A stretch of 34,578 nt of DNA, taken from assembly GCA_002709505.1 (NCBI GenBank), contig PARB01000023.1, positions 1 to 34,578 of the forward strand, written 5' to 3'. This document shows positions 16,552-23,588 of this stretch, in pieces (position 1 is the stretch's first letter; the number at the start of each line of letters is the position of its first letter). This stretch comes from Paracoccaceae bacterium. Lineage in GTDB: Bacteria; Pseudomonadota; Alphaproteobacteria; Rhizobiales; Stappiaceae. Under the pieces are notes generated by a model, which was not told the DNA's origin, made no database searches, and was given only the letters and a program-made list of their open reading frames with translations. Both the position numbers and the translations under genes were made by a program.

Positions 16552-17769
16552 TCACGGCACCGCACCGTGTTGACAGCTGTCAACCGCGCGCCGGTCGGGG
16601 CTGAGAAGCGCCATGACCATCGGCCCGGGTGAGAAGGCCCCGTCCGCCGCCTTGCGTGTCAGGCTGCGCAGGTATCCGCCCGGACTGCGGATATGCTGGA
16701 TCCGTTGCAGGATACAGACCAGGGCAATCGCCGCCGTGGGGCGTCCCATCGTTTGGATGGCCTCCTGCCAAGCGTCCGGTGATACGCCCATCATGCCACG
16801 CACGAAATCCGCAGCATGGCAGAGATCGGACCAGCGCCTTATGCCGTCCTCGGCATAATCGAGAATATCTGGGCACGCCTTGACCACCAGCATCAGTGGC
16901 AGCCTTGGCTCAATTGACTGGGGTGGCGCCGCACCCGCTGCCGCTCGTGCATTTTCTATGCAGGGTTCAAGACAAGAAGAGTCTGGTTTTGAATTCTGAT
17001 AGTGCCGCTCGGAATCGCTGTCATTGCCGCTCATATTTTCTGTTTCAGAGGACGTGTTCGACGCGATCAAATCCCGGAGTTGCGCCAGGAACGCCTTGAG
17101 TTCGTCGCGAAGGGCATGGGCCGTCTCGATATCCGCCTTGTGGCGGGACCGGCGGTGCAGGTCGAGCAGGGTGGCGCCCAACCCGTCCCAATCCGGGCCT
17201 TTCAGCGTTTCGGTCCCATAATCCAGCAGCTTGATCGCATCCCGCTTGAGCAGGGTGATCTCTTCGCGCAGGCGGCGCTTGCGTTCCTCGGTCTCGCGCA
17301 GGGCCTGGGCGGCGCGGGCGATTTCCTCGGCCCGCACCAGGAGCGGGCGCAGGTCGAAGCCGAAGGCGCGGGCGATCGTCCCGTCAGCGCCCCGCGCGGC
17401 GTAGCGCTTGCCGTTGGGGCTGTCATGGCGGCGAATCACGCCGGCCCGCACCAGCGCGGCCAGATGGCGCCGCAGGGTGCTCTCGGCCATGCCGTGGGCG
17501 CGCTGCGACAGGGCGGCGTTGGACGGGAACACGATCAGCGCGCCGGCATCCTCGAGATCCTTGCCGGGGTGAAAGGAGAGCAGGGCCGAGAGGACGGTGA
17601 GATCACGATCGCTCAGGCCAAAGGCCGTGCGGGCGGCGCAAAGCTCGCGAAACAGGCCCCATTTGTCGCTTTGGGGCAGGGGGGCGGGCGCCGTGGCGGC
17701 CGTTTCCTGTTTCAGCAGCTCATAGCTCATCCGCCGCGGCCCGAAGGGGGTCGTCGTCAGAATTTCCAT
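16552..17769 (-). CDS. repC: RepC replication initiator
   Basis: RepC initiates replication of repABC replicons at an origin inside its own gene. The 405-residue protein has the family's TPFG start (about 7-10), an N-terminal winged-helix DNA-binding region (SDRDLTVLSALLSFHPG; LIVFPSNAALSQRAHGMAESTLRRHLAALVRAGVIRRHDSPNGKRY at about 54-128), a charged coiled segment with ERKRRLREEI, a low-complexity hinge near 250-285 and a C-terminal domain with ICPDILDYA-like and WQEAIQTMGR segments. Usual RepC length is about 400. No clear Shine-Dalgarno precedes the ATG at 17769, consistent with control by the leader RNA. It is the third gene of repABC, 226 nt after repB, with the predicted ctRNA between. 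Its last codons carry a parS site (VDSCQ). Confidence 0.95.
   Translation of the reverse strand: MEILTTTPFGPRRMSYELLKQETAATAPAPLPQSDKWGLFRELCAARTAFGLSDRDLTVLSALLSFHPGKDLEDAGALIVFPSNAALSQRAHGMAESTLRRHLAALVRAGVIRRHDSPNGKRYAARGADGTIARAFGFDLRPLLVRAEEIARAAQALRETEERKRRLREEITLLKRDAIKLLDYGTETLKGPDWDGLGATLLDLHRRSRHKADIETAHALRDELKAFLAQLRDLIASNTSSETENMSGNDSDSERHYQNSKPDSSCLEPCIENARAAAGAAPPQSIEPRLPLMLVVKACPDILDYAEDGIRRWSDLCHAADFVRGMMGVSPDAWQEAIQTMGRPTAAIALVCILQRIQHIRSPGGYLRSLTRKAADGAFSPGPMVMALLSPDRRAVDSCQHGAVP
16569..16584. other. parS: parS-type partition site 2, inside repC
   Basis: GTTGACAGCTGTCAAC fits GTT-N4-GC-N4-AAC perfectly. It is in frame in the 3' end of repC, encoding VDSCQ, 14 codons or fewer before the stop. 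Confidence 0.85.
16951..17050. other. oriV: AT-rich stretch in repC, candidate origin of replication
   Basis: This roughly 100-nt part of repC is clearly more AT-rich than the rest of the gene (TTTTCTATG, GGTTTTGAATTCTGATAG, CATATTTTCTG) and encodes the low-complexity hinge. In studied repABC plasmids the origin lies in an AT-rich tract inside repC; placement here is by analogy. Confidence 0.45.
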
Positions 17770-17819
17770 GTTCAGTTTTCACAAGACAAAACTTTTCCGC
17801 CCGCCGGAAACCGACGCTT

Positions 17820-17835
17820 GTTGACAGCTGTCAAC
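17820..17835. other. parS: parS-type partition site 3, between repB and repC
   Basis: GTTGACAGCTGTCAAC, identical to site 2, lies 51 nt before the repC start. Its TTGACA half is positioned as the -35 box of the predicted ctRNA promoter. Confidence 0.85.
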
Positions 17836-17849
17836 AGATGGCCCATGTT
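17821..17849 (+). promoter_or_regulatory. Predicted ctRNA promoter overlapping parS
   Basis: A consensus -35 TTGACA (17821-17826) is followed by 17 nt and CATGTT (17844-17849), a weak -10. Transcription would start near 17856, antisense to the repC leader. The -35 is half of a parS palindrome, so RepB binding could control it. Confidence 0.5.
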
Positions 17850-17855
17850 CTGAAG

Positions 17856-17923
17856 TGTGTAGATTCAGACGACCGTTTCGGTCATGGGCCTCTCGGGATA
17901 CGTTCTCGGGGGGCTTTCTTTTT
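17856..17923 (+). ncRNA. Predicted repABC antisense RNA (ctRNA)
   Basis: repABC plasmids encode a small counter-transcribed RNA in the repB-repC gap that represses repC and sets incompatibility. Here a plus-strand RNA of about 68 nt would contain a GACCG-TTT-CGGTC hairpin (17871-17883) and end in a terminator hairpin with a T-run (17888-17923). It is fully antisense to the repC leader. The 5' end is estimated from the promoter; the terminator is the stronger evidence. Confidence 0.65.
17888..17923 (+). terminator. ctRNA terminator
   Basis: GCCTCTCG (17888-17895) pairs with CGGGGGGC (17907-17914) in an 8-bp stem with two or three G-U pairs and an 11-nt loop, followed by TTTCTTTTT. Confidence 0.65.
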
Positions 17924-17995
17924 GCGTTCTGTCTGTCTGTGCCTCCTTGTGGTTTAAGGTTTCGTTAACCGGCCGCGCGCGGGGCGCGGACGGGC

Positions 17996-18997
17996 CTAGC
18001 CATCATCGCCGTCCTTCCAGCGATGGTGGAGCTCCGGCAGCGCCGCGATCAGCCACTCGGCAAATCCCGGCGCGCCCTTGTCCGACAGTTTGAGCAGCGT
18101 GGCGCCCGATTTGCGCCGCACCTGCCCGATGGGCTCGCCCGCCGCGCCCCTGAGTGGAGTGTCGGGCGGGGTATCGGGCGGGGTGTCGCTCCGCTGGCGC
18201 CCGGGCTTGCCACGGTGACGCCCGATCGCCGCGTAAAGCGCCTCGAACCGCGCGTCGGAACCGGTCCCGTCCCGCGCGAGATTGACCGTGGCGATGGCCT
18301 CGTCGAGCGAGAACACATCCGCCTCGATCCATTCGGCCAGGGTCAGCCAGCGCTCGCGCCCCACCGACGGTGCCGCCCCGATCACCTCGATCAGGTCGGG
18401 CGAGAGGCGATCAACAACGGAAAACATGCGTGAAATCAATGTCTTATCTATATGAAGCGCGGCGCAGATCGTGGCCCGGTCATAGCCGAGATCGCGCATC
18501 TGCCGGGCGAAATTCGCCTTCTCGATGAAGCTCAGATCGCGGCGGGCGGCGTTCTCCTGACCCTGGGCGAGGATCAGTTCGCGGTCGTCGAGCTCGCGCA
18601 CCAGCGCCTTGACCGGCTGGCCGAGATCGCGCAGCGCCAGAACCCGGCGGCGGCCATAGACCACCTGGTAGCGGTCCTTGCGGTCGGGATGGGGCCGCAG
18701 GAGCACCGGCACCTGCTGGCCGTGATCGCGGATCGAGACCATCAGCGCCCGGTGGTCGGCCTCGTCGAAATCCAGCCGGTCGCGCAGGCCGCCAGCCTCG
18801 ATCTGGTCGGGGTCGATCTCGAGCACGGAGCGCGATTTAAGCCCGGCGATGGACTGGCTGACCGCCCCGATCGCCCCGCCGGAATAGCGCGGCCGCCCGG
18901 TATCGACGCGGGCCCCCTCATTACGGGCCTCCCCATCCGCGCCGCCATCGGACCGCGGCACCTCCATGAGACCCTTGAGGAGATCCTTGCGCGCCAT
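17996..18997 (-). CDS. repB: RepB, ParB-like partition protein
   Basis: RepB binds parS sites and, with RepA, segregates the plasmid. The 333-residue protein has a short basic N-terminus, then the ParB/Spo0J nuclease-like fold (SVLEIDPDQIEAGGLRDR; ISIRDHGQQVPVLLRPHP; YQVVYGRRRVLALRDLG at about 58-125), the conserved ENAARRDLSFIEKANFARQM segment (about 147-166) and a helix-turn-helix (YDRATICAALHIDKTLISRM at about 172-191). A Pro/Thr linker repeat, DTPPDTPPDTP, precedes the C-terminal dimerisation region. Length is typical. It starts 3 nt after the repA stop, so the two are co-transcribed. The three 16-bp palindromes around repC are its likely targets. Confidence 0.95.
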   Translation of the reverse strand: MARKDLLKGLMEVPRSDGGADGEARNEGARVDTGRPRYSGGAIGAVSQSIAGLKSRSVLEIDPDQIEAGGLRDRLDFDEADHRALMVSIRDHGQQVPVLLRPHPDRKDRYQVVYGRRRVLALRDLGQPVKALVRELDDRELILAQGQENAARRDLSFIEKANFARQMRDLGYDRATICAALHIDKTLISRMFSVVDRLSPDLIEVIGAAPSVGRERWLTLAEWIEADVFSLDEAIATVNLARDGTGSDARFEALYAAIGRHRGKPGRQRSDTPPDTPPDTPLRGAAGEPIGQVRRKSGATLLKLSDKGAPGFAEWLIAALPELHHRWKDGDDG

Positions 18998-19000
18998 CCT

Positions 19001-20179
19001 CTACTCGCGCCCCCACGCCGCCTGTATGAGTCCCTCGATCTCGCCATTGACCGCGTTGAGGCTTTCCATCGCGCGCTCATAGGTGGTGCGGGTGAACTGG
19101 CTCTTGTCGATCTCGTAAAGCGTCTGCTTGGTGATCCCCGCATCCGAGATGGCGGTGGATTTCAGCACCGTGTGGTTGAGCACGTGTTCGCCGAACATCG
19201 AGCGCATGAAGCTGACCATCTGGTTCTGCGGCCCGTCGCCGGGCTCGTAGCGGGTGATGACGTAGCGCATCCAGTCATAGGACATGCTGCCGCCCGCCTC
19301 CGAGACCACGCCCAGGAGATTGGAGGTCATCAGCAGGAACTGGCACATGCTCATCACGTCGAGCATCTGCGGATGCACCGTGACCAGCACCGCGGTCGCC
19401 GCCGAGAGCGCCGACATGGTCAGAAAGCCGAGTTGCGGCGGGCAGTCGATCACCACCACGTCGTAATCGCCCTCGACCTCGGCCAGCGCGTCGCCGACGC
19501 GGGTAAAGAACAGCGTGCCGTCCCGCTCGGCCAGCGCGCGCGGGGTTTCATGCTCGAATTCCATGACGTCGAGATTGCCCGGCACGATGTCGAGATTGGT
19601 GAAATAGCTGCGCCGGATCACCTGGCTGAGCGGCACCGGGTTTTCGTAGCGGATCGCGTCGTAGAGCGTGCCGCCGTCGAGCAGGTCGAATTCCGGCTGG
19701 AACCCGTGCAGCGCCGAGAAGCTGGCCTGCGGGTCGAGATCGATGCCCAGCACCCGGTAGCCGTCGAGCGCCATCTTCTGCGCCAGGTGCGCGGCGGTGG
19801 TGGTCTTGCCCGAGCCGCCCTTGAAATTGATCACCGTGATGACCTGCAGGTGGTCGCCCTCGCGCCGCCCCGGCAGGTAGGTGCCCGGGCTCTTGGCACC
19901 CGCCTCGAGCAGCTCGCGCAGGTTCTGGATGTCGGCGGTCGTGTAATAGCGCCGCCCGCCGGTGCGAATCTCGGGGGAGGGGCCCTTGCCATCGAGATGC
20001 AGCTTGCGCAGGTAGGCATCCTTGACGCCCAAGAGCCGCGCCGCCTCGCCGCTGGTGAACTTTCGCATCTCCTTGCGGGAATCGGGCGGGAAGAGCTGTG
20101 CCCGATGGGCCTGCAGCCGCTCCGAGAGCCTGAGCGCGTGCTCGCCGACAAGAAGGTCGATCCGCGTGCTGTTCATCAT
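19001..20179 (-). CDS. repA: RepA, ParA-like partition ATPase and autoregulator
   Basis: This is a Walker-type partition ATPase of 392 residues, normal for repABC RepA. An N-terminal winged-helix segment (TSGEAARLLGVKDAYLRKLH at about 42-61; GGRRYYTTADIQNLRELL) binds operator DNA. The deviant Walker A motif FKGGSGKTTTAAH is at about 119-131, followed by LGIDLDPQASFSALHG and VVVIDCPPQLGF (Walker A' and B). ITRYEPGDGPQNQMV and KSTAISDAGITKQTLYEID match the conserved C-terminal region. GTGAGGG precedes the ATG at 20179; an ATG one codon later is equally possible. It is the first gene of the repABC operon. With RepB it should repress the promoter at 20244-20272. Confidence 0.95.
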   Translation of the reverse strand: MMNSTRIDLLVGEHALRLSERLQAHRAQLFPPDSRKEMRKFTSGEAARLLGVKDAYLRKLHLDGKGPSPEIRTGGRRYYTTADIQNLRELLEAGAKSPGTYLPGRREGDHLQVITVINFKGGSGKTTTAAHLAQKMALDGYRVLGIDLDPQASFSALHGFQPEFDLLDGGTLYDAIRYENPVPLSQVIRRSYFTNLDIVPGNLDVMEFEHETPRALAERDGTLFFTRVGDALAEVEGDYDVVVIDCPPQLGFLTMSALSAATAVLVTVHPQMLDVMSMCQFLLMTSNLLGVVSEAGGSMSYDWMRYVITRYEPGDGPQNQMVSFMRSMFGEHVLNHTVLKSTAISDAGITKQTLYEIDKSQFTRTTYERAMESLNAVNGEIEGLIQAAWGRE

Positions 20180-20500
20180 CCCTCACCCTGGGGCGCAGTC
20201 GTTAGTTACGGTTTGCCGCGCCACAACACCCTATAAGCGTAATGTTATGCCGGGACCGGCAAGGGCTGGCAAGTGATTCTGCAGGATATTGTGGGTCACA
20301 TGCGGCGATACACTATAGAGGCCATCCAGTTTTTTGCCCGCGGGCCGGAACGGACGCGGAACATCATGCGCGTCGCCGCGATCCGCACCGGAACCGGAGC
20401 GAAATCCGCGCCGCGCGCCGAATCGTCTTGCCCACAAGATCGCCGCATCCGTCACGGGGACGCAAAGGCGCCGCACGGTTCGGTCATCCGACAAGGATCG
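20180..20500. other. Intergenic region upstream of repA
   Basis: The 321-nt gap holds the candidate repA promoter near repA. The remainder (about 20280-20500) shows no recognisable gene. A minus-strand frame at 20231-20494 is Arg-rich and looks like chance coding in GC-rich DNA. No parS-like palindrome is present here. Confidence 0.6.
20244..20272 (-). promoter_or_regulatory. Candidate repA promoter with operator in the spacer
   Basis: On the minus strand, TTGCCA (20272-20267) and CATAAC (20249-20244) are separated by exactly 17 nt. The spacer holds TGCCGG-GA-CCGGCA (20248-20261), a perfect 6-bp inverted repeat touching the -10. Transcription would start near 20237, about 58 nt before repA. 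Confidence 0.6.
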
Positions 20501-20845
20501 TCACTCTGCCAGATCGTCCAGCATGACCCCGAGGGCGTGCGCCAGGGCGCGCAGTGTCGTGACAGACCCCTGCTTGCGACCGGTTTCGATCTCGGCAATC
20601 GTGACGCGGCTCACACCGGCCTCCTTGGCAAGCGCCGCCTGGGTCAGGCCGCGCAGATCGCGATAGACCCGCAGAGCGCTTTCGCCATTGAGCAGACGAT
20701 TCACGTACTCTGCCGGGATCAGCTCATCCTCACCCGCGGCCAGGTCTGCCTTGGCACGATCATAGGCCTTGAGATCTGCCAGGTCTTCGGCAATGGCCCG
20801 AAGCCGGTCGTACTCCTCACGGGGGATGGTCACCATTTCGCTCAT
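20501..20845 (-). CDS. XRE-family HTH antitoxin
   Basis: The 114-residue protein has an N-terminal segment of about 55 residues (probably toxin-binding) and a C-terminal helix-turn-helix at about 59-113 (LRGLTQAALAKEAGVSRVTIAEIETGRKQGSVTTLRALAHALG). The start is the ATG at 20845, with GAGAGGAC 6-7 nt before it; a TTG five codons upstream overlaps the toxin stop. It is the second gene of a toxin-first pair, the order known for HigBA-like systems. It should neutralise the upstream RelE-type toxin and repress the operon. Confidence 0.88.
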   Translation of the reverse strand: MSEMVTIPREEYDRLRAIAEDLADLKAYDRAKADLAAGEDELIPAEYVNRLLNGESALRVYRDLRGLTQAALAKEAGVSRVTIAEIETGRKQGSVTTLRALAHALGVMLDDLAE

Positions 20846-20856
20846 GTCATGTCCTC

Positions 20857-21108
20857 TCAATCGTAGATACCGCCACGGGGCCCGATATCCAGGATCGCCA
20901 GAATGTTGCCCTGGTCATCCATAATGACCCGCCAATCGCCCACTCGCAGCCTGATACCCTCTCGACCCTTCAGGGATTTCAGGTTGTTGGACTGCGAAGC
21001 CGGATTCCGCGCATAAGCTTCGATCCTGGCCTGGATACGCCTAGCCGTGTTCGCAGGCATCCGGCGCAAGGCACGGATCGCGGCTTTCGTATAGCTGATC
21101 CGCTTCAT
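20857..21108 (-). CDS. RelE/ParE-superfamily toxin
   Basis: The 83-residue protein has the compact fold of RelE-type mRNA interferases. Its features are the basic N-terminal helix region (TKAAIRALRRMPANTARRIQARIEAYA), LKSLKGREGIRLRVGDWRVIMD in the middle and a final ILDIGPRGGIYD. The basic LKGREGIRLRVGDWRVI segment is where catalytic residues of RelE toxins lie. It ends 11 nt before the antitoxin start and forms a two-gene operon with it. Target (mRNA cleavage or gyrase) cannot be told from sequence. Confidence 0.88.
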   Translation of the reverse strand: MKRISYTKAAIRALRRMPANTARRIQARIEAYARNPASQSNNLKSLKGREGIRLRVGDWRVIMDDQGNILAILDIGPRGGIYD

Positions 21109-21120
21109 GATGTCTCTTTA

Positions 21121-21171
21121 AGCTACATGCGCAGCCCGGTCAACAGAAATGTCGCCCACAGCTACATGCGC
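21121..21171. promoter_or_regulatory. Direct repeats AGCTACATGCGC upstream of the toxin operon
   Basis: AGCTACATGCGC occurs at 21121-21132 and 21160-21171, a 39-bp period, just upstream of the minus-strand toxin gene. On the minus strand a TTGACC lies between them. They are plausible operator sites for the HTH antitoxin. Confidence 0.45.
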
Positions 21172-21209
21172 GCCCGTTGGCAGTGACTTGCTGACCTGCC
21201 ACGCGAGAT

Positions 21210-21238
21210 TTGCCTCGGGAAAGCAAGTGAGGTATAGT
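21210..21238 (+). promoter_or_regulatory. Candidate sigma-70 promoter of the XRE gene
   Basis: TTGCCT (21210-21215), a 17-nt spacer and TATAGT (21233-21238) make a good promoter. Transcription would begin near 21245, about 70 nt before the XRE start codon. Confidence 0.6.
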
Positions 21239-21254
21239 GATCTACTAAACGTTT

Positions 21255-21273
21255 ATGAGGCCGCAAGCCTCAT
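21255..21273. promoter_or_regulatory. Inverted repeat ATGAGGC-CGCAA-GCCTCAT
   Basis: A perfect 7-bp inverted repeat sits about 10 nt after the predicted transcription start of the XRE gene. It may be its autoregulatory operator or a 5' leader hairpin. Confidence 0.5.
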
Positions 21274-21315
21274 TGACCTGAACCCCTCAAGACTGCTGCC
21301 CACGAGGATACCGAA

Positions 21316-21621
21316 ATGTTGGCCGAACTTCACAAGACCTCACCCGAAGAGACCAAGGAACAAAGGGTCACGCTTGGCCTGTGGCTCCGTTCGCTCCGCG
21401 AAGAGCAGGGGCTGTCACAGCGCGAGCTGGCTGATATCCTGTCGCTCGATTACTACACGTTCATCTCCCAGCTGGAGAACGGCCGGGGCAAGATCCCCAC
21501 GCATCGATATGTCGAGTGGGCCAATGCGCTGGGTCAGAATCCGCAGGATTTCGTTCGCATGCTGCTCAAGCATTACGAGCCGATGACATACAGGGTTCTG
21601 TTCGAAGACGAAGCGTCGTAA
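21316..21621 (+). CDS. XRE-family transcriptional regulator (101 aa)
   Basis: A small Cro/C1-type regulator. The helix-turn-helix spans about 20-70 (LGLWLRSLREEQGLSQRELADILSLDYYTFISQLENGRGKIPTHRYVEWANALG), with the SQRELA and YTFISQLENGR recognition elements. GAGGA lies about 9 nt before the ATG. It precedes the 569-residue gene by 72 nt on the same strand, with no terminator between, so the two probably form an operon. Unlike the HTH antitoxin nearby, it has no small toxin partner beside it. It probably regulates itself through the inverted repeat at 21255-21273. Confidence 0.88.
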   Translation: MLAELHKTSPEETKEQRVTLGLWLRSLREEQGLSQRELADILSLDYYTFISQLENGRGKIPTHRYVEWANALGQNPQDFVRMLLKHYEPMTYRVLFEDEAS

Positions 21622-21693
21622 TCAGGAGGCCGGCAGATCAGGCAAGCCGAATTCGCCCCGGTTTGAATCGAGAGAGCAAGAGCACCATCACCC

Positions 21694-23403
21694 ATGGCCA
21701 ACATCCTGAAATTTCCTGAAAACCATGCGGGAACGAAACGCCAGGCGTTTCTTCAGGACAGTGATGATACCCTGCATTTCGACGATCAAAGCGCCGCAGG
21801 CGACCACAGGTTCCCGCTGCCCACGAAAAAATCCTACCTCGAGTTTGGAAAACTTCGTGCCAAGGACTGGTCCAACCAGGAGCTTGCCAACCTCTTTCGG
21901 GTCAAGCGGCTTCTGGATGCGGCGGGCGTCCCGAACGAGATCGACCGGGGGATCACCGACGAGGGCGATCCCTGGTTTCTTTTCTGTGACGCCAATGGCG
22001 ACGTCTTCATCCACCTTTGCCGCCTCGACGGTGTCTATGTCCTCGACAGCCCCAACATAAACGCCCCTTTGCGGGGCCGGGATTTCAATGCGCTGATCGA
22101 GGAATTTACCGCCCGGAAGGTGACCGGCGAGGCCGCCACATCGGATACTCAGCGCGTCGTCCGGCTGGAACGTAACGGAAAGGTGTTCCTGCATCCCTCC
22201 ACGATGCTGGCGGCGCTTGTCTGGACCCTGTTCATGGCGGCCGAAGACCTCGTCGTCATCATGCCGGAAGAGGGCGCCGGGGCCTCCGAGCCCGACCTCT
22301 CGGACGACCTGGTGCCCGTCTCGGGGACCGGCGGCCAGGACACCGATTTCGATCCGCTGCAATTGGCCCTGCAAGACCGGGGCATGCAGGACGACGACGC
22401 GACGCCGGGCAGTTTCATGTCTCAGAATGCGAACGACATGGACGCATTCAACGAGGAAAAAATCGGCCAGAACACCTATGCGATCGGGTTGAGCGCCATT
22501 GCCATATCGCTCGGGTTCATGTCGGAAACGCAAGTCACGGACGTCGATGCGATAACGCTGGAGAGCATCCTTGCCATGATCTCCGGGCAAGACAATGCGG
22601 CTGAAGCGGGTATTGGTATTCTGGATGATTTCGGGCTTGTCCAGAATGGCGCCCAGGAATTCCTCGCGGCCCTGACACAGTTTTTCGATGAAGTCTCGCT
22701 TGCCGCCAGGGATGAGAAAGAACCGGGTGCCCTGGATCTGGACGCGCATCAGGGTCCTGACCTGATGAACCAGGTCCAGGCGTTTATCGACGGCATCGAA
22801 AACCAGGTCAGCGCATTCCTGCACGAGCAGGAACAGCCCCGGGACGCGCAGCCGTCGGTAGAGGTTTCCCAAACCGCTCTGGACACCGAGACCGTGCAGG
22901 AGACGCTCGCGGAGCAAACCGACGCCTCGGCCCAGGAAACGGTCCAAGTGGTTCAGATGCTCTCCAGGTTTGGCCTGGTGGATGTCTCCGGAAACCTCGA
23001 GACCAACGCGCGTGAGTACACGTTCGACAACAACACGGTGGTGGCGACCTTCGATGTGAACGCCCGTGATCTGGAGAAGGCTGCGGACCTGATCACCGGT
23101 TCACTGGAAGCAGGAGAGCCGGAGCAGGATGTCATCAACGTGGACCTCGGAGCCCCATCCGGTCAGCAAAACCAGTTCCAGGCGTATGACGATGCGGCAT
23201 ATGAGTTCATCACCTTCCTCATGTCGAAGGACAACGACCTGGAAATGATCGCGACCGGCAATGAGCTGATCCTGCTTGATCCCGAGGTCTTCAACGTTGC
23301 CACGGAAGATACCTTCACGGCATCCTGGACGCTGGAAAACGGCGACGTCATCTCCACGATCGGCCTGCGCAGCGATTACGAGGCGTATGATCTCGTAGGC
23401 TAG
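21694..23403 (+). CDS. Uncharacterised 569-residue acidic protein
   Basis: I do not recognise a named family. The N-terminal part (about 45-141) is a compact domain: WSNQELANLFRVKRLLDAAG, then GITDEGDPWFLFCDANGDVFIHLCRLDGVYVLDS, then LRGRDFNALIEEF. A segment of this type, with a DEGDPW-(F)-FC core followed by VF-H-RxDG, seems familiar from other alphaproteobacterial proteins of unknown function, but I cannot name it. A single hydrophobic stretch at about 168-190 (MLAALVWTLFMAAEDLVVIM) could span the membrane. The rest is strongly acidic and Gln-rich, with a second mildly hydrophobic segment (YAIGLSAIAISLGFM at about 262-276) and a folded-looking end (EYTFDNNTVVATFDVNARDLEKAADL onward). The Shine-Dalgarno is weak. 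It lies after the XRE gene and between two toxin-antitoxin pairs. A role as a membrane-linked partner or target of the regulator is conceivable but unproven. Confidence 0.8.
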   Translation: MANILKFPENHAGTKRQAFLQDSDDTLHFDDQSAAGDHRFPLPTKKSYLEFGKLRAKDWSNQELANLFRVKRLLDAAGVPNEIDRGITDEGDPWFLFCDANGDVFIHLCRLDGVYVLDSPNINAPLRGRDFNALIEEFTARKVTGEAATSDTQRVVRLERNGKVFLHPSTMLAALVWTLFMAAEDLVVIMPEEGAGASEPDLSDDLVPVSGTGGQDTDFDPLQLALQDRGMQDDDATPGSFMSQNANDMDAFNEEKIGQNTYAIGLSAIAISLGFMSETQVTDVDAITLESILAMISGQDNAAEAGIGILDDFGLVQNGAQEFLAALTQFFDEVSLAARDEKEPGALDLDAHQGPDLMNQVQAFIDGIENQVSAFLHEQEQPRDAQPSVEVSQTALDTETVQETLAEQTDASAQETVQVVQMLSRFGLVDVSGNLETNAREYTFDNNTVVATFDVNARDLEKAADLITGSLEAGEPEQDVINVDLGAPSGQQNQFQAYDDAAYEFITFLMSKDNDLEMIATGNELILLDPEVFNVATEDTFTASWTLENGDVISTIGLRSDYEAYDLVG

Positions 23404-23588
23404 CGAACGCCTGGTCAATCCGTTTGACCGGGGGACTCATCGGCCACCCGGCAGGCGGTGTGAGGGCTCAAACAGAGCGTGTCGTGTTTAATCAGGTCTC
23501 TGTATCCTGCGGCTCTCGCCGGATGCTTGCGATGCAAGGGGACACGCGCCCTGATCGACGGCAAGCGTCGCGCCTAAACCCGAATGAG

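Noticed and set aside
18452..20236. 594-codon plus-strand open frame across repA and repB
   Set aside because: Antisense shadow of two well-recognised genes, caused by codon bias; its composition is rich in His, Arg and Ala.
20231..20494. 87-codon minus-strand open frame upstream of repA
   Set aside because: No recognisable domain, no ribosome-binding site, and it overlaps the predicted repA promoter.
21255..21281. Eight-codon leader peptide before the XRE gene
   Set aside because: The short frame starting at the inverted repeat has no ribosome-binding site and no regulatory codon run, so it is probably accidental.
23408..23428. GGTCAA/TTGACC hairpin after the 569-residue gene as a terminator
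   Set aside because: The 6-bp stem is followed by Gs rather than Ts, so intrinsic termination is not supported.
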